From Mycolicibacterium novocastrense (GTDB lineage Bacteria; Actinomycetota; Actinomycetes; Mycobacteriales; Mycobacteriaceae), in contig NZ_BCTA01000026.1 of the NCBI RefSeq assembly GCF_001570485.1, positions 300,124 to 364,123 of the forward strand: DNA of 64,000 bases, in the 5' to 3' direction. The notes beneath the pieces were generated by a model that saw only the letters and a list, made by a program, of their open reading frames with translations, was not told where the DNA came from and did no database searches. This document shows, piece by piece, positions 1 through 10,297 of the stretch. The position numbers were made by a program, and so were the translations under genes. The stretch's first letter is position 1. Each line of letters starts with the position of its first letter.

Positions 1-1
1 C

Positions 2-469
2 GACAACCTGGCCGCCTCGATCGAGGAATCCGGCGCCGAGGTGGTCCGCACCGGAGAGCCGCTGCCCACCGTCAAGGGCGACCCGACCCTGCTGACGATG
101 CTGTGGCAGAACCTGATCGGCAACGCGGTGAAGTTCCGCAGACCCGACGCCGCACCGCGAATCGTCATCGACTGCGCGGTCGGTGAGGGCACGCGCGAGG
201 GCGCGTGGCTTTTCACGGTCACCGACAACGGCATCGGCATACCCGAGGAGTTCGCCGAGAAGGTGTTCGTGATCTTTCAGCGGCTGCACGGCCGCGAGGT
301 CTACACCGGGACGGGGATCGGCCTCGCACTGTGCAAGAAGATCGTCGAACACCACGGCGGTAACATCTGGATCGACACCGGCCACGCCGAGGGCACCAGG
401 TTCCGCTTCACCATTCCCTGCGTCGTCGACGACCCCGTCGAGGCCGAAATGGAAGGATCAACTGCATGA
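2..469 (+). CDS. Sensor histidine kinase, C-terminal part (5' end outside window)
   Basis: The reading frame is open from base 2, so only the last ~155 residues are visible. They form a GHKL ATPase domain that would phosphorylate a histidine upstream of the window edge. The N box reads LWQNLIGNAVKF, the G1 box DNGIGIP, the F box FQRLHG and the G2 box GTGIGLALCKKIV. The FQRLHG and KKIVEHHGG wording is typical of phytochrome-like and PAS/GAF kinases that pair with single-domain response regulators. The stop overlaps the next gene's start (ATGA), so the two are translationally coupled and form a cognate pair. The sensed signal cannot be inferred because the sensor part is missing. Confidence 0.9.
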   Translation, partial: DNLAASIEESGAEVVRTGEPLPTVKGDPTLLTMLWQNLIGNAVKFRRPDAAPRIVIDCAVGEGTREGAWLFTVTDNGIGIPEEFAEKVFVIFQRLHGREVYTGTGIGLALCKKIVEHHGGNIWIDTGHAEGTRFRFTIPCVVDDPVEAEMEGSTA

Positions 470-906
470 CACTGGACGGCCGGGCGATCGACGTGCTGCT
501 CGTCGAGGACGACCCGGGTGACGAACTGATCACCCGAGAAGCGTTCGAGCACAACAAGATCAAGAACACCCTGCACGTCGCGCACGACGGCGAGGAGGGT
601 CTCGACTTCCTCTACCGCCGGGGCAAATACGCCGACGCGCCGCGCCCCGACCTGATCCTGCTCGATTTGAACCTGCCGAAATACGACGGCAGGCAGTTGC
701 TCGAGCAGATCAAGTCCGACGCAGAACTCAGCCACATCCCCGTGGTGGTGCTCACCACTTCGTCGGCAGAGGAAGACATCCTGCGCAGCTACAAACTGCA
801 CGCCAACGCGTATGTCACCAAGCCCGTCGATCTGGATCAGTTCATGAACGCCGTCCGCCAGATCGACGAGTTCTTCGTTCAGGTGGTTCGGCTACCCAAT
901 TCCTGA
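466..906 (+). CDS. Single-domain response regulator (Rcp1-like)
   Basis: A 146-residue receiver domain without an output domain. The acidic pocket is in LLVEDDPGDE, the phosphoacceptor Asp in DLILLDLNLPKYDG, the switch Thr in VVVLTTSS and the Lys in AYVTKPVD. Stand-alone receivers of this type usually pass phosphate on or act through protein contacts rather than by binding DNA. The ATG overlaps the kinase stop by 4 bp. Its 3' end overlaps the convergent anti-sigma-like gene by 28 bp. Coupling of the pair to the neighbouring serine kinase-like ATPase is plausible but inferred only from position. Confidence 0.92.
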   Translation: MTLDGRAIDVLLVEDDPGDELITREAFEHNKIKNTLHVAHDGEEGLDFLYRRGKYADAPRPDLILLDLNLPKYDGRQLLEQIKSDAELSHIPVVVLTTSSAEEDILRSYKLHANAYVTKPVDLDQFMNAVRQIDEFFVQVVRLPNS

Positions 907-1325
907 CCGCGGTCCCCGGCATTCACGTCGAAGTCGATGCGCACCGTGGTGCCCGACGTCGATCGCCTGACCTCCACACCGTCACCCACCGCGCGGATGA
1001 TCGGCAGCCCGCGCCCGCGGGTCGTCGGCTCCGTGCTCGGGGTTCGCCACTGGCCCTGATCGGAGATACAGACCACGATCCGCCCGTCCTTGACGGTTGC
1101 TTCGACCACCATCACCCCGTCGGGGCAGTTCTGATAGGCATGCTCGACGCAGTTGGTAGCGGCCTCGTTGACCGCGAGCACGATATCGGCACCCACGTCG
1201 TCGGGCACACCGATCGGTTCCATCCACCCGACCAAACTGCGACGAATCTGTGCCAGTCGATCCGCAGTGGCCGGGACCTCGATCCTCAGAGGGTCTGCCG
1301 GCCGCAGACGCACATCGATCACCAC
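879..1325 (-). CDS. Anti-sigma factor/serine kinase-like ATPase (RsbW/SpoIIAB fold)
   Basis: About 148 residues of HATPase_c_2 type. The N box is VNEAATNCVEHAYQ, a G1-like motif is ISDQGQW and a G2-like motif is RGRGLPIIRAVGDGV. Proteins of this family bind and inhibit a sigma factor or phosphorylate an anti-anti-sigma factor. The start is uncertain: I chose GTG at 1325 (VVIDVRLRP) because the fold begins there. In-frame GTGs at 1322, 1361 and 1373 are alternatives, and none has a strong ribosome binding site. No partner sigma factor lies in the window. The 28-bp tail overlap with the response regulator could allow antisense effects. Confidence 0.8.
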   Translation of the reverse strand: MVIDVRLRPADPLRIEVPATADRLAQIRRSLVGWMEPIGVPDDVGADIVLAVNEAATNCVEHAYQNCPDGVMVVEATVKDGRIVVCISDQGQWRTPSTEPTTRGRGLPIIRAVGDGVEVRRSTSGTTVRIDFDVNAGDRGQELGSRTT

Positions 1326-1483
1326 GCCCGTGGTTGTACCCCGCTTGCCCCCATTCCTCACGCATCCACACACACGCGTTGGGTCTCAAAACAATAGCGA
1401 GGCGCAGATCACACCCCGAGCACGGCAGGCTGCCCCAAACTGGTGACGCCGCCGAGACTTTCGCCGACAGCGCGTGCCGAGCG

Positions 1484-1855
1484 TCAGCCGTAGAAGATCA
1501 CCTGGTAGTCGGGCGTCCACGCGCCGCCTTTGCAGCTCAGCGGAATGCCGTCGGGGGTCTGGGCCATCCCGGTCGCGTCACCGCATGGAAGACGGTTGGT
1601 GCGGACGCCGATCAGCGGGGGCGACGAGACCCAGGTGCTGCGCGAGTTGCACGCCAGAGTGTTGCCCGAGGCGTCGATCCCGAAGTTGTACCGGGTGTTC
1701 TGCACGCAGTGCGTGCCCTCCACCGCGCTGCGATCCACGTACGGAACACAATCGGCGCCGTCGCAGTAGCCGGGGGACGCCGGCGCGTTCGCGGCGGTCA
1801 TCAGCGGTGCGGCGACGAATCCGCATGCGAGCGCAGCTGCAGCCATGAGCCTCAT
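1484..1855 (-). CDS. Small secreted protein, function unknown
   Basis: 123 residues starting MRLMAAAALACGFVAAP, a clear Sec signal peptide with likely cleavage near residue 26 (ANA/PAS). The mature part (~95 residues) has six cysteines (GYCDGADC, HCVQNT, LACNS, PCGD, SCKG), suggesting disulfide bonds in an exported protein. I do not recognise a family with a known role. It is transcribed divergently from the neighbouring DUF732 gene, with only about 57 bp between the start codons. Confidence 0.7.
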   Translation of the reverse strand: MRLMAAAALACGFVAAPLMTAANAPASPGYCDGADCVPYVDRSAVEGTHCVQNTRYNFGIDASGNTLACNSRSTWVSSPPLIGVRTNRLPCGDATGMAQTPDGIPLSCKGGAWTPDYQVIFYG

Positions 1856-1912
1856 AGGTGGCTAGCCTAAGTGCCCCGCATCGACGGTGGGCACGGAATA
1901 AGCTCTTCAGCC

Positions 1913-2251
1913 ATGAAGCAGGTGATGGTTACGCTGGTCGCCGCCGCGGGTGCGGCTGCGATGATCTCCGCTCCGGCGGCCAACGCCGACGCGGTCGCAT
2001 ACCTGGTCAACGTGCATGTGCGACCGGGATACAACTTCCCCAACGCCGACGCCGCCATCGGCTACGGCAGGACGATCTGCGACCGGGTGGCGGGCAAGAT
2101 GAGCTACGGCCAGCTGGTGGACCAGGTGACCGCCGACTTCCACACGACCGACAAGTATCAGGGCGCCTACCTGATCAACCAGGCGGTCAACGAACTGTGC
2201 CCGGCGCAGATCTGGCAGTTGCGGCAGTCGGCCGCCGGTTACACCGGATGA
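1913..2251 (+). CDS. DUF732-type exported protein
   Basis: 112 residues. I chose the ATG at 1913 because it begins the signal peptide MKQVMVTLVAAAGAAAM, with likely cleavage after NADA. An upstream in-frame GTG at 1871 would put 14 non-hydrophobic residues in front. The mature domain has the DUF732 pattern: two cysteines (RTICDRV, NELCPAQ) around helical segments and a closing AVNELCP motif. DUF732 proteins are numerous in mycobacteria and none has an established biochemical role. A GC-rich hairpin at 2256-2280 follows the stop. Confidence 0.8.
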   Translation: MKQVMVTLVAAAGAAAMISAPAANADAVAYLVNVHVRPGYNFPNADAAIGYGRTICDRVAGKMSYGQLVDQVTADFHTTDKYQGAYLINQAVNELCPAQIWQLRQSAAGYTG

Positions 2252-2255
2252 AAAA

Positions 2256-2280
2256 CGGCGACGCCCCTGTCGGGACGCCG
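2256..2280. terminator. Candidate hairpin terminator between convergent genes
   Basis: CGGCG (2256-2260) and CGCCG (2276-2280) form the base, and CCC/GGG in between extends the stem. It lies 5 bp after the DUF732 stop and 26 bp from the stop of the convergent lipoprotein gene. On the + strand a run of five A lies just before it, so for the minus-strand gene a T run follows the stem. Confidence 0.5.
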
Positions 2281-2305
2281 CCTTCACTCGCGCTCGATGA
2301 GATGC

Positions 2306-2770
2306 CTACGGGCAGGTGACCTCGATCTCGAAAGGCTTGTTGACCGGCTGCAACGGGTTGGCCATGTCGACGCCCGTCGCGGTGCCGCTGATCTTGTACG
2401 TCTTGCCGTCCTTTTCGGCCTTGGCCTCGCCCTGGCCCGCGCCGCTCTGGTAGCCGAGCGTCACGCCGTTGACATTGCCCAGGCCGACCGACTGCACCGT
2501 CGGTTCGTCGCCGGAGCTGACGACGGCGCCGATGCCCGTGGTGGCGTCGCCGATCGCGATGTTGGTGTTTCCGCCCATGTCGCTGCACACCACGGTGCCC
2601 TGGACGGCCTGATCCTGACCGTCGATCGTGACGGTGGTCTTACCCTCCGCCGACGCGGCCGTCGATGTCTCACCCGAAGTTTCGGACTTCTTCTCACCCG
2701 AGGAGCAGCCGGATAGTCCGGCGATCACGATCGCCGCGCCGCCGATGGCGACCAGGAAACCACGCTTCAC
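2306..2770 (-). CDS. lpqH: LpqH family (19-kDa antigen-like) lipoprotein
   Basis: 154 residues. The N terminus [20 protein letters not shown] ends in the lipobox LSGC, so Cys21 would be lipidated and the protein anchored outside the membrane. A Ser/Thr/Glu-rich linker of ~25 residues follows, then the LpqH domain. That domain carries the usual Cys pair (VVCSDMGG and the final VTCP) and the motif [11 protein letters not shown]. In M. tuberculosis LpqH is an abundant surface lipoprotein that signals through TLR2. The second family member at 2889-3347 lies directly upstream in the same orientation, pointing to tandem duplication. Confidence 0.9.
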   Translation of the reverse strand: MKRGFLVAIGGAAIVIAGLSGCSSGEKKSETSGETSTAASAEGKTTVTIDGQDQAVQGTVVCSDMGGNTNIAIGDATTGIGAVVSSGDEPTVQSVGLGNVNGVTLGYQSGAGQGEAKAEKDGKTYKISGTATGVDMANPLQPVNKPFEIEVTCP

Positions 2771-2888
2771 CCTGTTCTCCTTTGTGTGTGTGACCCGTCA
2801 AGATCGGATCATCAGAAAGCAGTATGGTTCGCGGCAAACCCGCCAACAGCGTTTCGGGCAAAAATTGATCATCGGCCGCAAGGCCTGC

Positions 2889-4642
<1,754 letters not shown>

Positions 4643-4650
4643 CACTCATG

Positions 4651-4675
4651 GCGCGAACGTGGGTTACCCGCACGC
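4651..4675 (+). repeat. 25-bp direct repeat, copy 1
   Basis: GCGCGAACGTGGGTTACCCG plus CACGC is found here and, without mismatch, at 5936-5960. The two copies bracket the saccharopine dehydrogenase-like gene. The core GGGTTACCC can fold on itself. This copy begins 9 bp after the tgt stop and is followed by a GCACGC...GCGTGC inverted pair. It looks like a short dispersed intergenic element. Confidence 0.85.
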
Positions 4676-4730
4676 TGTCGGGTGTCGGAGCGTGCATCAA
4701 GGCCACTCTCGGCGGGATAGCGTCTAGCGC

Positions 4731-5936
4731 ATGCGGATTCTGCTGATCGGCGCCGGCGGAGTGGGCGCGGCCTTCTGCTCGATCGCGACGCGACGCGACT
4801 TCTTCGGCACGCTCGTCGTCGCCGACTACGACGAGGACCGGGCCCGGCAGGCCGCCGACGCGGTGGGCGATGCGCGGTTCGTCTCCGCGCGGGTCGACGC
4901 CACCTCCGCCGACGCCGTCGCCGACCTGGTTCGCACCCACCGGATCACCCATGTGATGAACGCGGTCGATCCGCGATTCGTGATGCCGATCTTCGACGGC
5001 GCGCTGGCCGGCGGCGCCGATTACCTCGACTTGGCGATGAGCCTGTCGCGGCGCCACCCGGAGCAGCCGTACGCGCTCACCGGGGTCAAGCTGGGCGACG
5101 AGCAGTTCGCCGCAGAGGAGCGCTGGCGCGACGCCGGCCGGCTGGCGTTGGTGGGCATCGGTGTCGAGCCTGGGCTGTCGGACGTGTTCGCGCGCTACGC
5201 CGCCGACCACCTGTTCGCCGAGATCGATGAGCTCGGTACCCGCGACGGGTCGAACCTGACCGTCGACGGTTACGACTTCGCGCCGTCGTTCTCGATCTGG
5301 ACCACCATCGAGGAGTGTCTCAACCCTCCGGTGATCTGGGAGGCCGACCGGGGTTGGTTCACCACCGAACCCTTCAGCGAGCCAGAGGTTTTCGACTTTC
5401 CCGACGGTATCGGCCCGGTCGAGTGCGTGAACGTCGAGCACGAAGAGGTGCTGCTGATGCCGCGCTGGGTCAAATGCAAACGCGCGACATTCAAGTACGG
5501 GCTCGGAAACGAATTCATCGACGTGCTCAAGACCCTGCACAAGCTCGGGCTCGACCGCACCGAGAAGGTGACGGTCGGGGGAGTCGAGGTGAGCCCCCGC
5601 GACGTGGTGGCGGCATGCCTGCCCAATCCCGCCACGCTCGGGCCGAAGATGCGTGGAAAGACCTGCGCTGGGCTGTGGGTGACGGGAACCGGCAAGGACG
5701 GCAACCCCCGCTCGACCTACCTGTACCACGTCGTCGACAACGAATGGTCGATGGCCGAATACGGGCATCAGTGCGTGGTCTGGCAGACGGCGATCAATCC
5801 GGTTGTCGCACTTGAGCTTCTGGCCAACGGCACCTGGAGCGGCAGCGGTGTGCTGGGCCCGGAGGCCTTCGATGCGGTGCCGTTCCTGGACCTGTTGAGG
5901 GCCTACGGCTCGCCGTGGGCCCATAAAGAGTTGTAG
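4731..5936 (+). CDS. Saccharopine dehydrogenase-family oxidoreductase
   Basis: 401 residues beginning MRILLIGAGGVGAAF, a Rossmann NAD(P) motif (GxGGVG), followed by an acidic residue after beta-2 (ADYDEDRAR). Residues ~120-390 form the second, substrate-side domain of the saccharopine dehydrogenase family (KLGDEQF, GIGVEPGLSDVFARYAA, MRGKTCAGLWVTGTGKDG). Relatives act in lysine breakdown or carboxyspermidine synthesis, so the substrate here is unknown. The gene stands alone, with about 80 bp to each neighbour, between two identical 25-bp repeats. Confidence 0.82.
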   Translation: MRILLIGAGGVGAAFCSIATRRDFFGTLVVADYDEDRARQAADAVGDARFVSARVDATSADAVADLVRTHRITHVMNAVDPRFVMPIFDGALAGGADYLDLAMSLSRRHPEQPYALTGVKLGDEQFAAEERWRDAGRLALVGIGVEPGLSDVFARYAADHLFAEIDELGTRDGSNLTVDGYDFAPSFSIWTTIEECLNPPVIWEADRGWFTTEPFSEPEVFDFPDGIGPVECVNVEHEEVLLMPRWVKCKRATFKYGLGNEFIDVLKTLHKLGLDRTEKVTVGGVEVSPRDVVAACLPNPATLGPKMRGKTCAGLWVTGTGKDGNPRSTYLYHVVDNEWSMAEYGHQCVVWQTAINPVVALELLANGTWSGSGVLGPEAFDAVPFLDLLRAYGSPWAHKEL

Positions 5937-5960
5937 CGCGAACGTGGGTTACCCGCACGC
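5936..5960 (+). repeat. 25-bp direct repeat, copy 2
   Basis: Identical to 4651-4675 over 25 bases. It begins on the last base of the upstream stop codon TAG. A further inverted pair, GAGTGTG...CACACTC, follows within 40 bp. Same orientation as copy 1. Confidence 0.85.
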
Positions 5961-6014
5961 GTCGAGGCCGGTGAGTGTGTGTCGATCCCACACTCGGCGC
6001 GGTAGGTTCTCGCC

Positions 6015-7331
6015 ATGCCGATCGAGCTCACCGCCGTGCAGGCCGCCGCGCGACTCGCGACCGACGACACATTGGGCATACCGCTGGGTCCGGGCCAACC
6101 GCCGGCGTTCCTGCGCGCGCTGGGCGAACGCGACGACTGGACGAACCTTCGCGTCTACGGGGCGCTGCTGGCGGTCGGCACCGAGCTGTTCGCCCGCCCC
6201 GGCGTGCGCTATCTGTCGGGTTTCTACGGTCCGCTCGAACGGGCCCTGCGGGACTCAGACGCCGATGTCGAGTTCGCGCCGGCGGACTTTCGCCGCTTCG
6301 GCCCGCTGCTCGAACGCCAGTCTCCGCGGGTGATGACGACCGTCGCCACACCGCCGGACGCCGACGGCTGGTGCTCGCTGGCCCTGCACGCCGGTGGCAC
6401 GGTCAACGAATTGCACCGCGCCGGAGCCGATCCCGATCGCTGGCTGATCGTCGAGACATCCTCGGCCTACCCGCGCACGTTCGGGCTCGGCGACGAGCAC
6501 CGGCACGCGTTGCACGTCGACGAGATCGACATCCTCGTGCACTCGGCCGACGCGCCGCTCTCACTTCCGGGCGCGGCCCCCACCCAGGCCGATGTCGCGA
6601 TCGCGCGGCACGCCGTCGCCTTCATCCGGCCCGGCGCGACGTTGCAGACGGGAATCGGTTCGATCCCCAGCCAGATCGCGGCGTTGCTGGCCGAGGGCGA
6701 CGGCGGCGAATACGGTTTGCACAGCGAGATGTTCACCGACGGCTGTATGCAACTGCATCGTGCGGGCAAGGTCACCAACACCGGCAAGGGCATCTACGAC
6801 GGCGTGAGCGTGACGACGTTCGCGTTCGGCTCGGCGGATCTGTACACCTGGCTCGACGGCAACCACGACGTCGCGTTCCTGCCGGTGGAGATCGTCAACG
6901 CACCCGAGGTGATCGCCGCCAACCACGAGATGGTGTCCATCAACGGCGCGCTCGCGATCGACATCGGCGGTCAGGTCGTCGCCGACACCATCGACGGCAA
7001 CCAGTTCAGCGGTGTCGGCGGTGCAGAGGATTTCGTCGCCGGCACCGGTCTCGAATTGTCGGACCGCTCGCTGATCTGTCTGCCGTCGACGTATGAGAAG
7101 AACGGACAACTGCATTCGCGGATCGTGCCGTGGTTCGGGCCTGGCGCGGTGATCACCACGCCGCGACACCATGTCGACGTGATCGTCACCGAGTACGGCG
7201 CCGCGGAGCTAGAGGGCGCGACCGTCCGCGAACGCGGTGAGGCGCTCGCCGCGATCGCGCATCCGCAGTTCCGCGACGACCTTCTCGCGGCGGCCGAACG
7301 TGTGTCCAAGGGACGCTCGCCCGTCGCCTGA
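6015..7331 (+). CDS. Acetyl-CoA hydrolase/CoA-transferase family protein
   Basis: 438 residues of the 4-hydroxybutyrate CoA-transferase/acetyl-CoA hydrolase family. N-terminal half: LGPGQPPAFLRAL and the oxyanion region. C-terminal half: QTGIGSIPSQIAALL, the catalytic Glu region HSEMFTDGCMQL, NGALAIDIGGQV, and the GGAEDFVAGTGL and VITTPRHHVDVIVTEYG motifs conserved in the family. It moves CoA between short acyl groups or hydrolyses acyl-CoA in the cytoplasm. The acyl partner cannot be told from sequence. Start ATG 6015. No co-directional partner within coupling distance. Confidence 0.88.
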   Translation: MPIELTAVQAAARLATDDTLGIPLGPGQPPAFLRALGERDDWTNLRVYGALLAVGTELFARPGVRYLSGFYGPLERALRDSDADVEFAPADFRRFGPLLERQSPRVMTTVATPPDADGWCSLALHAGGTVNELHRAGADPDRWLIVETSSAYPRTFGLGDEHRHALHVDEIDILVHSADAPLSLPGAAPTQADVAIARHAVAFIRPGATLQTGIGSIPSQIAALLAEGDGGEYGLHSEMFTDGCMQLHRAGKVTNTGKGIYDGVSVTTFAFGSADLYTWLDGNHDVAFLPVEIVNAPEVIAANHEMVSINGALAIDIGGQVVADTIDGNQFSGVGGAEDFVAGTGLELSDRSLICLPSTYEKNGQLHSRIVPWFGPGAVITTPRHHVDVIVTEYGAAELEGATVRERGEALAAIAHPQFRDDLLAAAERVSKGRSPVA

Positions 7332-7413
7332 TGTCCTTCCTTCCCGCGAGCGACCGCGTCTGCCCGCGACACGCCGCGCAGCGCCGTACATAAGCGGTCC
7401 CCTCGCACAGGAT

Positions 7414-8283
7414 CTAGTCGGGCCGATAGATCCACGGTGTCCGCGGAAGCGCGGCCGGATCGAACTCGGCGAGCATGCCCTCGACGTCCCGAGCCCGCCA
7501 GCCCAACGATTCGCTGATCTGGGCGAGCGCCCGCGGCACGCCGATCTCGGCCAGCGTCACCGCCCCGTCGCGTTTGGCCAACCGGGCGCCGTCCGCGTTG
7601 AGCACCAGCGCAACGTGGGCGTACACCGGCTCGGCGTATCCGAGCATCCGCGCCAGATACGCCTGCCGCGGCGACGAGGGCAGCAGGTCGTCTCCCCGCA
7701 CCACCTGGTCGACGCCCTGTGCCGCGTCGTCGACAACGACCGCGAGGTTGTAAGCAGGCACCCCGTCTCCGCGGCGCACTACGAAGTCGTCGACGATGCC
7801 GGTGTAGTCGCCGTGCAGCACATCGTGGACGGTGTGCACGATCGCGTCGGTGCGCAACCGCAGCGCGGGCGGGCGCCCTGTTTCGGCCCGCCGCGTGGCG
7901 CGCTCGTCGTCGGTGAGGTCGCGGCACGTGCCCGGGTAGGCCCCCTGCGGTGCATGCGGTGCGCGCGGAGCCTGCGCGATATCCCTTCGGCTGCAATAAC
8001 ATTCGTAGAGCAGGTCACGGCCTTTCAATCCTGCGATCGCGGCGTCGTAACGCGAGCGGTGTTCGGACTGCCACTCCACGACGTCCCACGTCACCCCGAT
8101 CGTCGCCAAATCGGAAAGTTGGCGCCGCCCGACATCGGCGAACGTGCGGTCGTCGAGGTCGTCGACGCGCATGACAAACCGACGGCCGGTGGAGCGGGCG
8201 AACAACCAGGCGAGGATTGCGGTGCGCAGGTTTCCGATGTGCAGGTCCGCCGAGGGGCTCGGGGCGAACCTGCCGGCGGTCAC
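7414..8283 (-). CDS. gluQ: Glutamyl-Q tRNA(Asp) synthetase (GluQRS)
   Basis: 289 residues, GTG start. It is the catalytic half of a class I glutamyl-tRNA synthetase without an anticodon-binding domain. Signatures are RFAPSPSADLHIGN (HIGH motif), the activation site around YNLAVVVDDAAQGV, and AKRDG in place of KMSKS. The zinc site is intact: CYC followed by a Tyr and a Cys in YPGTC, as in E. coli GluQRS. The family attaches glutamate to the cyclopentenediol of queuosine-34 in tRNA-Asp, so it only makes sense if the cell contains Q-tRNA. That links it to the tgt gene 2.8 kb away. Confidence 0.92.
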   Translation of the reverse strand: MTAGRFAPSPSADLHIGNLRTAILAWLFARSTGRRFVMRVDDLDDRTFADVGRRQLSDLATIGVTWDVVEWQSEHRSRYDAAIAGLKGRDLLYECYCSRRDIAQAPRAPHAPQGAYPGTCRDLTDDERATRRAETGRPPALRLRTDAIVHTVHDVLHGDYTGIVDDFVVRRGDGVPAYNLAVVVDDAAQGVDQVVRGDDLLPSSPRQAYLARMLGYAEPVYAHVALVLNADGARLAKRDGAVTLAEIGVPRALAQISESLGWRARDVEGMLAEFDPAALPRTPWIYRPD

Positions 8284-8307
8284 CCGTGCAATGTAGCTAC
8301 TGGGTAG

Positions 8308-8676
8308 CTACTGGCGCTCCCACGGCGGGTCGTCGCCCATCTTCCTGTAGTACTTGGCGAGGTGGCTTTTCACCCGGTCGATGTCGTCCTTCGGCAGATC
8401 GATACCGCCACGGGCGCCGTCCATGATCGCGCCCGCCGCCATCACCCCGCGGGGCACGACCTTCAGACTGTCGCCGATCACGTCGGCGATCAGCAGTTTG
8501 TAGGCGGTGAAGTTGTCCTTCTTGTCGCTGTCGTACCAGACGTGCGCATTGCGGTACTTCTCGTTCGGTTCGTCCTGCGCGTCGGCCCACTTGCGGACCC
8601 GTTTCTCGGCGGCGTCGCCGTCCCAGTCTCGGTCCCGCTCAGCCAGCGGTAGATCCTGAAATGCGGTTACGGACAT
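8308..8676 (-). CDS. Small conserved protein resembling a phage capsid-protease-associated module
   Basis: 122 residues, no signal or membrane segment, charged throughout. Recognisable pieces are FQDLPLAERDRDWDGDAAEK, an RKWADA(Q)DEPNEKYR stretch, the KLLIADVIGDSL segment, ARGGIDLP and HLAKYYRKMGDDPPWE. From memory this wording occurs in mycobacteriophage and prophage proteins next to or fused with HK97-type prohead proteases; I could not check this. It lies 24 bp upstream of gluQ in the same direction, so they may share a transcript. Function is unknown. Confidence 0.6.
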   Translation of the reverse strand: MSVTAFQDLPLAERDRDWDGDAAEKRVRKWADAQDEPNEKYRNAHVWYDSDKKDNFTAYKLLIADVIGDSLKVVPRGVMAAGAIMDGARGGIDLPKDDIDRVKSHLAKYYRKMGDDPPWERQ

Positions 8677-8898
8677 GGCAGAGAAGTGCCCACCCGTCGG
8701 TCTCGTGAAACTGTTGCACAGATGCCAGCGTTACGGTTCGGTGACTTCCGACGCGAAGTGAGCGAACATCGGGTATCAACGGAAGGGTTCAGCATTGGAC
8801 CATCAACAAGACAACGGCTAGGCCCTGCGGTGTCGATACACACTGAGCTTGCCGCATGAAACTGCACCGGGAGCCGCGTCGACGGACACGAGGGAACC

Positions 8899-10296
8899 AT
8901 GGACGCCGAAGATCCCGCTCACTCCGCTGATCAGCATCATTCTTCCGTCGAGCAGGACCAACCGCCGGGCGTGGTGAAGAAGGCCATCGCGGCGTCGGCC
9001 ATCGGCAATGCCACCGAATGGTTCGACTATGGTCTGTACGCCTACGGCGTCTCCTACATCTCGGCGGCGATCTTCCCCGGTGACGGCGCCACGGCGACGC
9101 TACTGGCGCTGATGACGTTCGCGGTGTCGTTCCTGGTCCGGCCCCTGGGCGGCTTCGTGTGGGGGCCGCTGGGCGACCGGCTGGGCCGGCGGCAGGTGCT
9201 GGCGGTCACGATCCTGCTGATGGCCGGCGCCACCTTCTGCGTCGGGCTGGTGCCCTCCTACGACACCATCGGAGTGTGGGCGCCGGTGCTGATGGTGGTG
9301 CTGCGCATGATCCAGGGCTTCTCCACCGGCGGCGAGTACGGCGGTGCGGCCACGTTCATGGCGGAGTACGCGCCGGCGCGCCGACGCGGACTGCTGGGCA
9401 GTTTTCTCGAGTTCGGCACGCTGGCAGGATTCTCTGCCGGTGCGCTGATGATGCTGGGGTTCTCGTTGGTGCTGGGCGACGACCAGATGAACACCTGGGG
9501 CTGGCGGTTGCCGTTCCTCATCGCCGCGCCCCTCGGGCTGATCGGCCTCTACCTGCGCACCCGGCTCGACGAGACACCGGTCTTCAAGGACCTCGAGCAG
9601 GAGGGCGAGCGGGAGAAGACCGTCTGGGCGGAGTTCAAGGACCTGATCGTCCGGTACTGGGGACCGATCCTGCGGCTGGGCGGTCTGGTCGTCGCGCTCA
9701 ACGTCGTGAACTACACGCTGCTGAGTTACATGCCGACATATCTGGAGACCGCGATCGGGCTGTCCACCGACACGGCGCTGATCGTCCCGATCATCGGCAT
9801 GCTCTCGATGATGGTGTTCCTGCCGTTCGCCGGCCTGGCCTCCGACAGGTTCGGGCGTAAGCCGTTGTGGTGGATCTCGCTGATTGGGTTGTTCGTCGGC
9901 GTCGTGCCGATGTTCATGTTGATGTCGACGAGCGTGCTCGGCGCCGTCATCGGTTACGCCGTGCTGGGCCTGCTCTACGTCCCGCAGCTGGCCACCATCT
10001 CGGCGACCTTCCCCGCGATGTTCCCCACTCAGGTGCGGTACGCGGGGTTCGCGATCGCCTACAACGTCTCGACGGCGCTCTTCGGGGGCACCGCCCCGGC
10101 GCTCAACGACTGGATGGTGGTCGAGACCGGCAACAACCTGATGCCCGCCTTCTACATGATGGCCGCGTGTGTCATCGGTGTGATTGCGTTGCTCAAAGTG
10201 CCAGAGACTGCGCGGTTCCCGATCAACGGGACGAAGATCCCCGGCACCCCGGAGGCGCCGCCGCAGTTGGACTACGAGCTCGAGCCCAGCCGCTGA
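8899..10296 (+). CDS. MFS transporter, metabolite:H+ symporter (ProP-like) family
   Basis: 465 residues with about 12 hydrophobic segments. The N-terminal NATEWFDYGLYAYG is the hallmark of the metabolite:H+ symporter branch (ProP, ShiA, KgtP). The loop 2-3 motif is PLGDRLGRRQ and the GFSTGGEYGGAATFMAEY helix is also typical. It should import an organic acid, betaine or amino-acid-like solute with protons. It converges with the aminotransferase gene with 1 bp between stop codons, placing it at the edge of the catabolic island, whose substrate it may bring in. None of the island's three palindromes lies in front of it. Confidence 0.9.
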   Translation: MDAEDPAHSADQHHSSVEQDQPPGVVKKAIAASAIGNATEWFDYGLYAYGVSYISAAIFPGDGATATLLALMTFAVSFLVRPLGGFVWGPLGDRLGRRQVLAVTILLMAGATFCVGLVPSYDTIGVWAPVLMVVLRMIQGFSTGGEYGGAATFMAEYAPARRRGLLGSFLEFGTLAGFSAGALMMLGFSLVLGDDQMNTWGWRLPFLIAAPLGLIGLYLRTRLDETPVFKDLEQEGEREKTVWAEFKDLIVRYWGPILRLGGLVVALNVVNYTLLSYMPTYLETAIGLSTDTALIVPIIGMLSMMVFLPFAGLASDRFGRKPLWWISLIGLFVGVVPMFMLMSTSVLGAVIGYAVLGLLYVPQLATISATFPAMFPTQVRYAGFAIAYNVSTALFGGTAPALNDWMVVETGNNLMPAFYMMAACVIGVIALLKVPETARFPINGTKIPGTPEAPPQLDYELEPSR

Positions 10297-10297
10297 G

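Noticed and set aside
8762..8830. Fourth GntR palindrome upstream of the MFS gene
   Set aside because: CATTGGACC...AAGACAAC shares only part of one arm and is not symmetric; the MFS gene has no matching operator.
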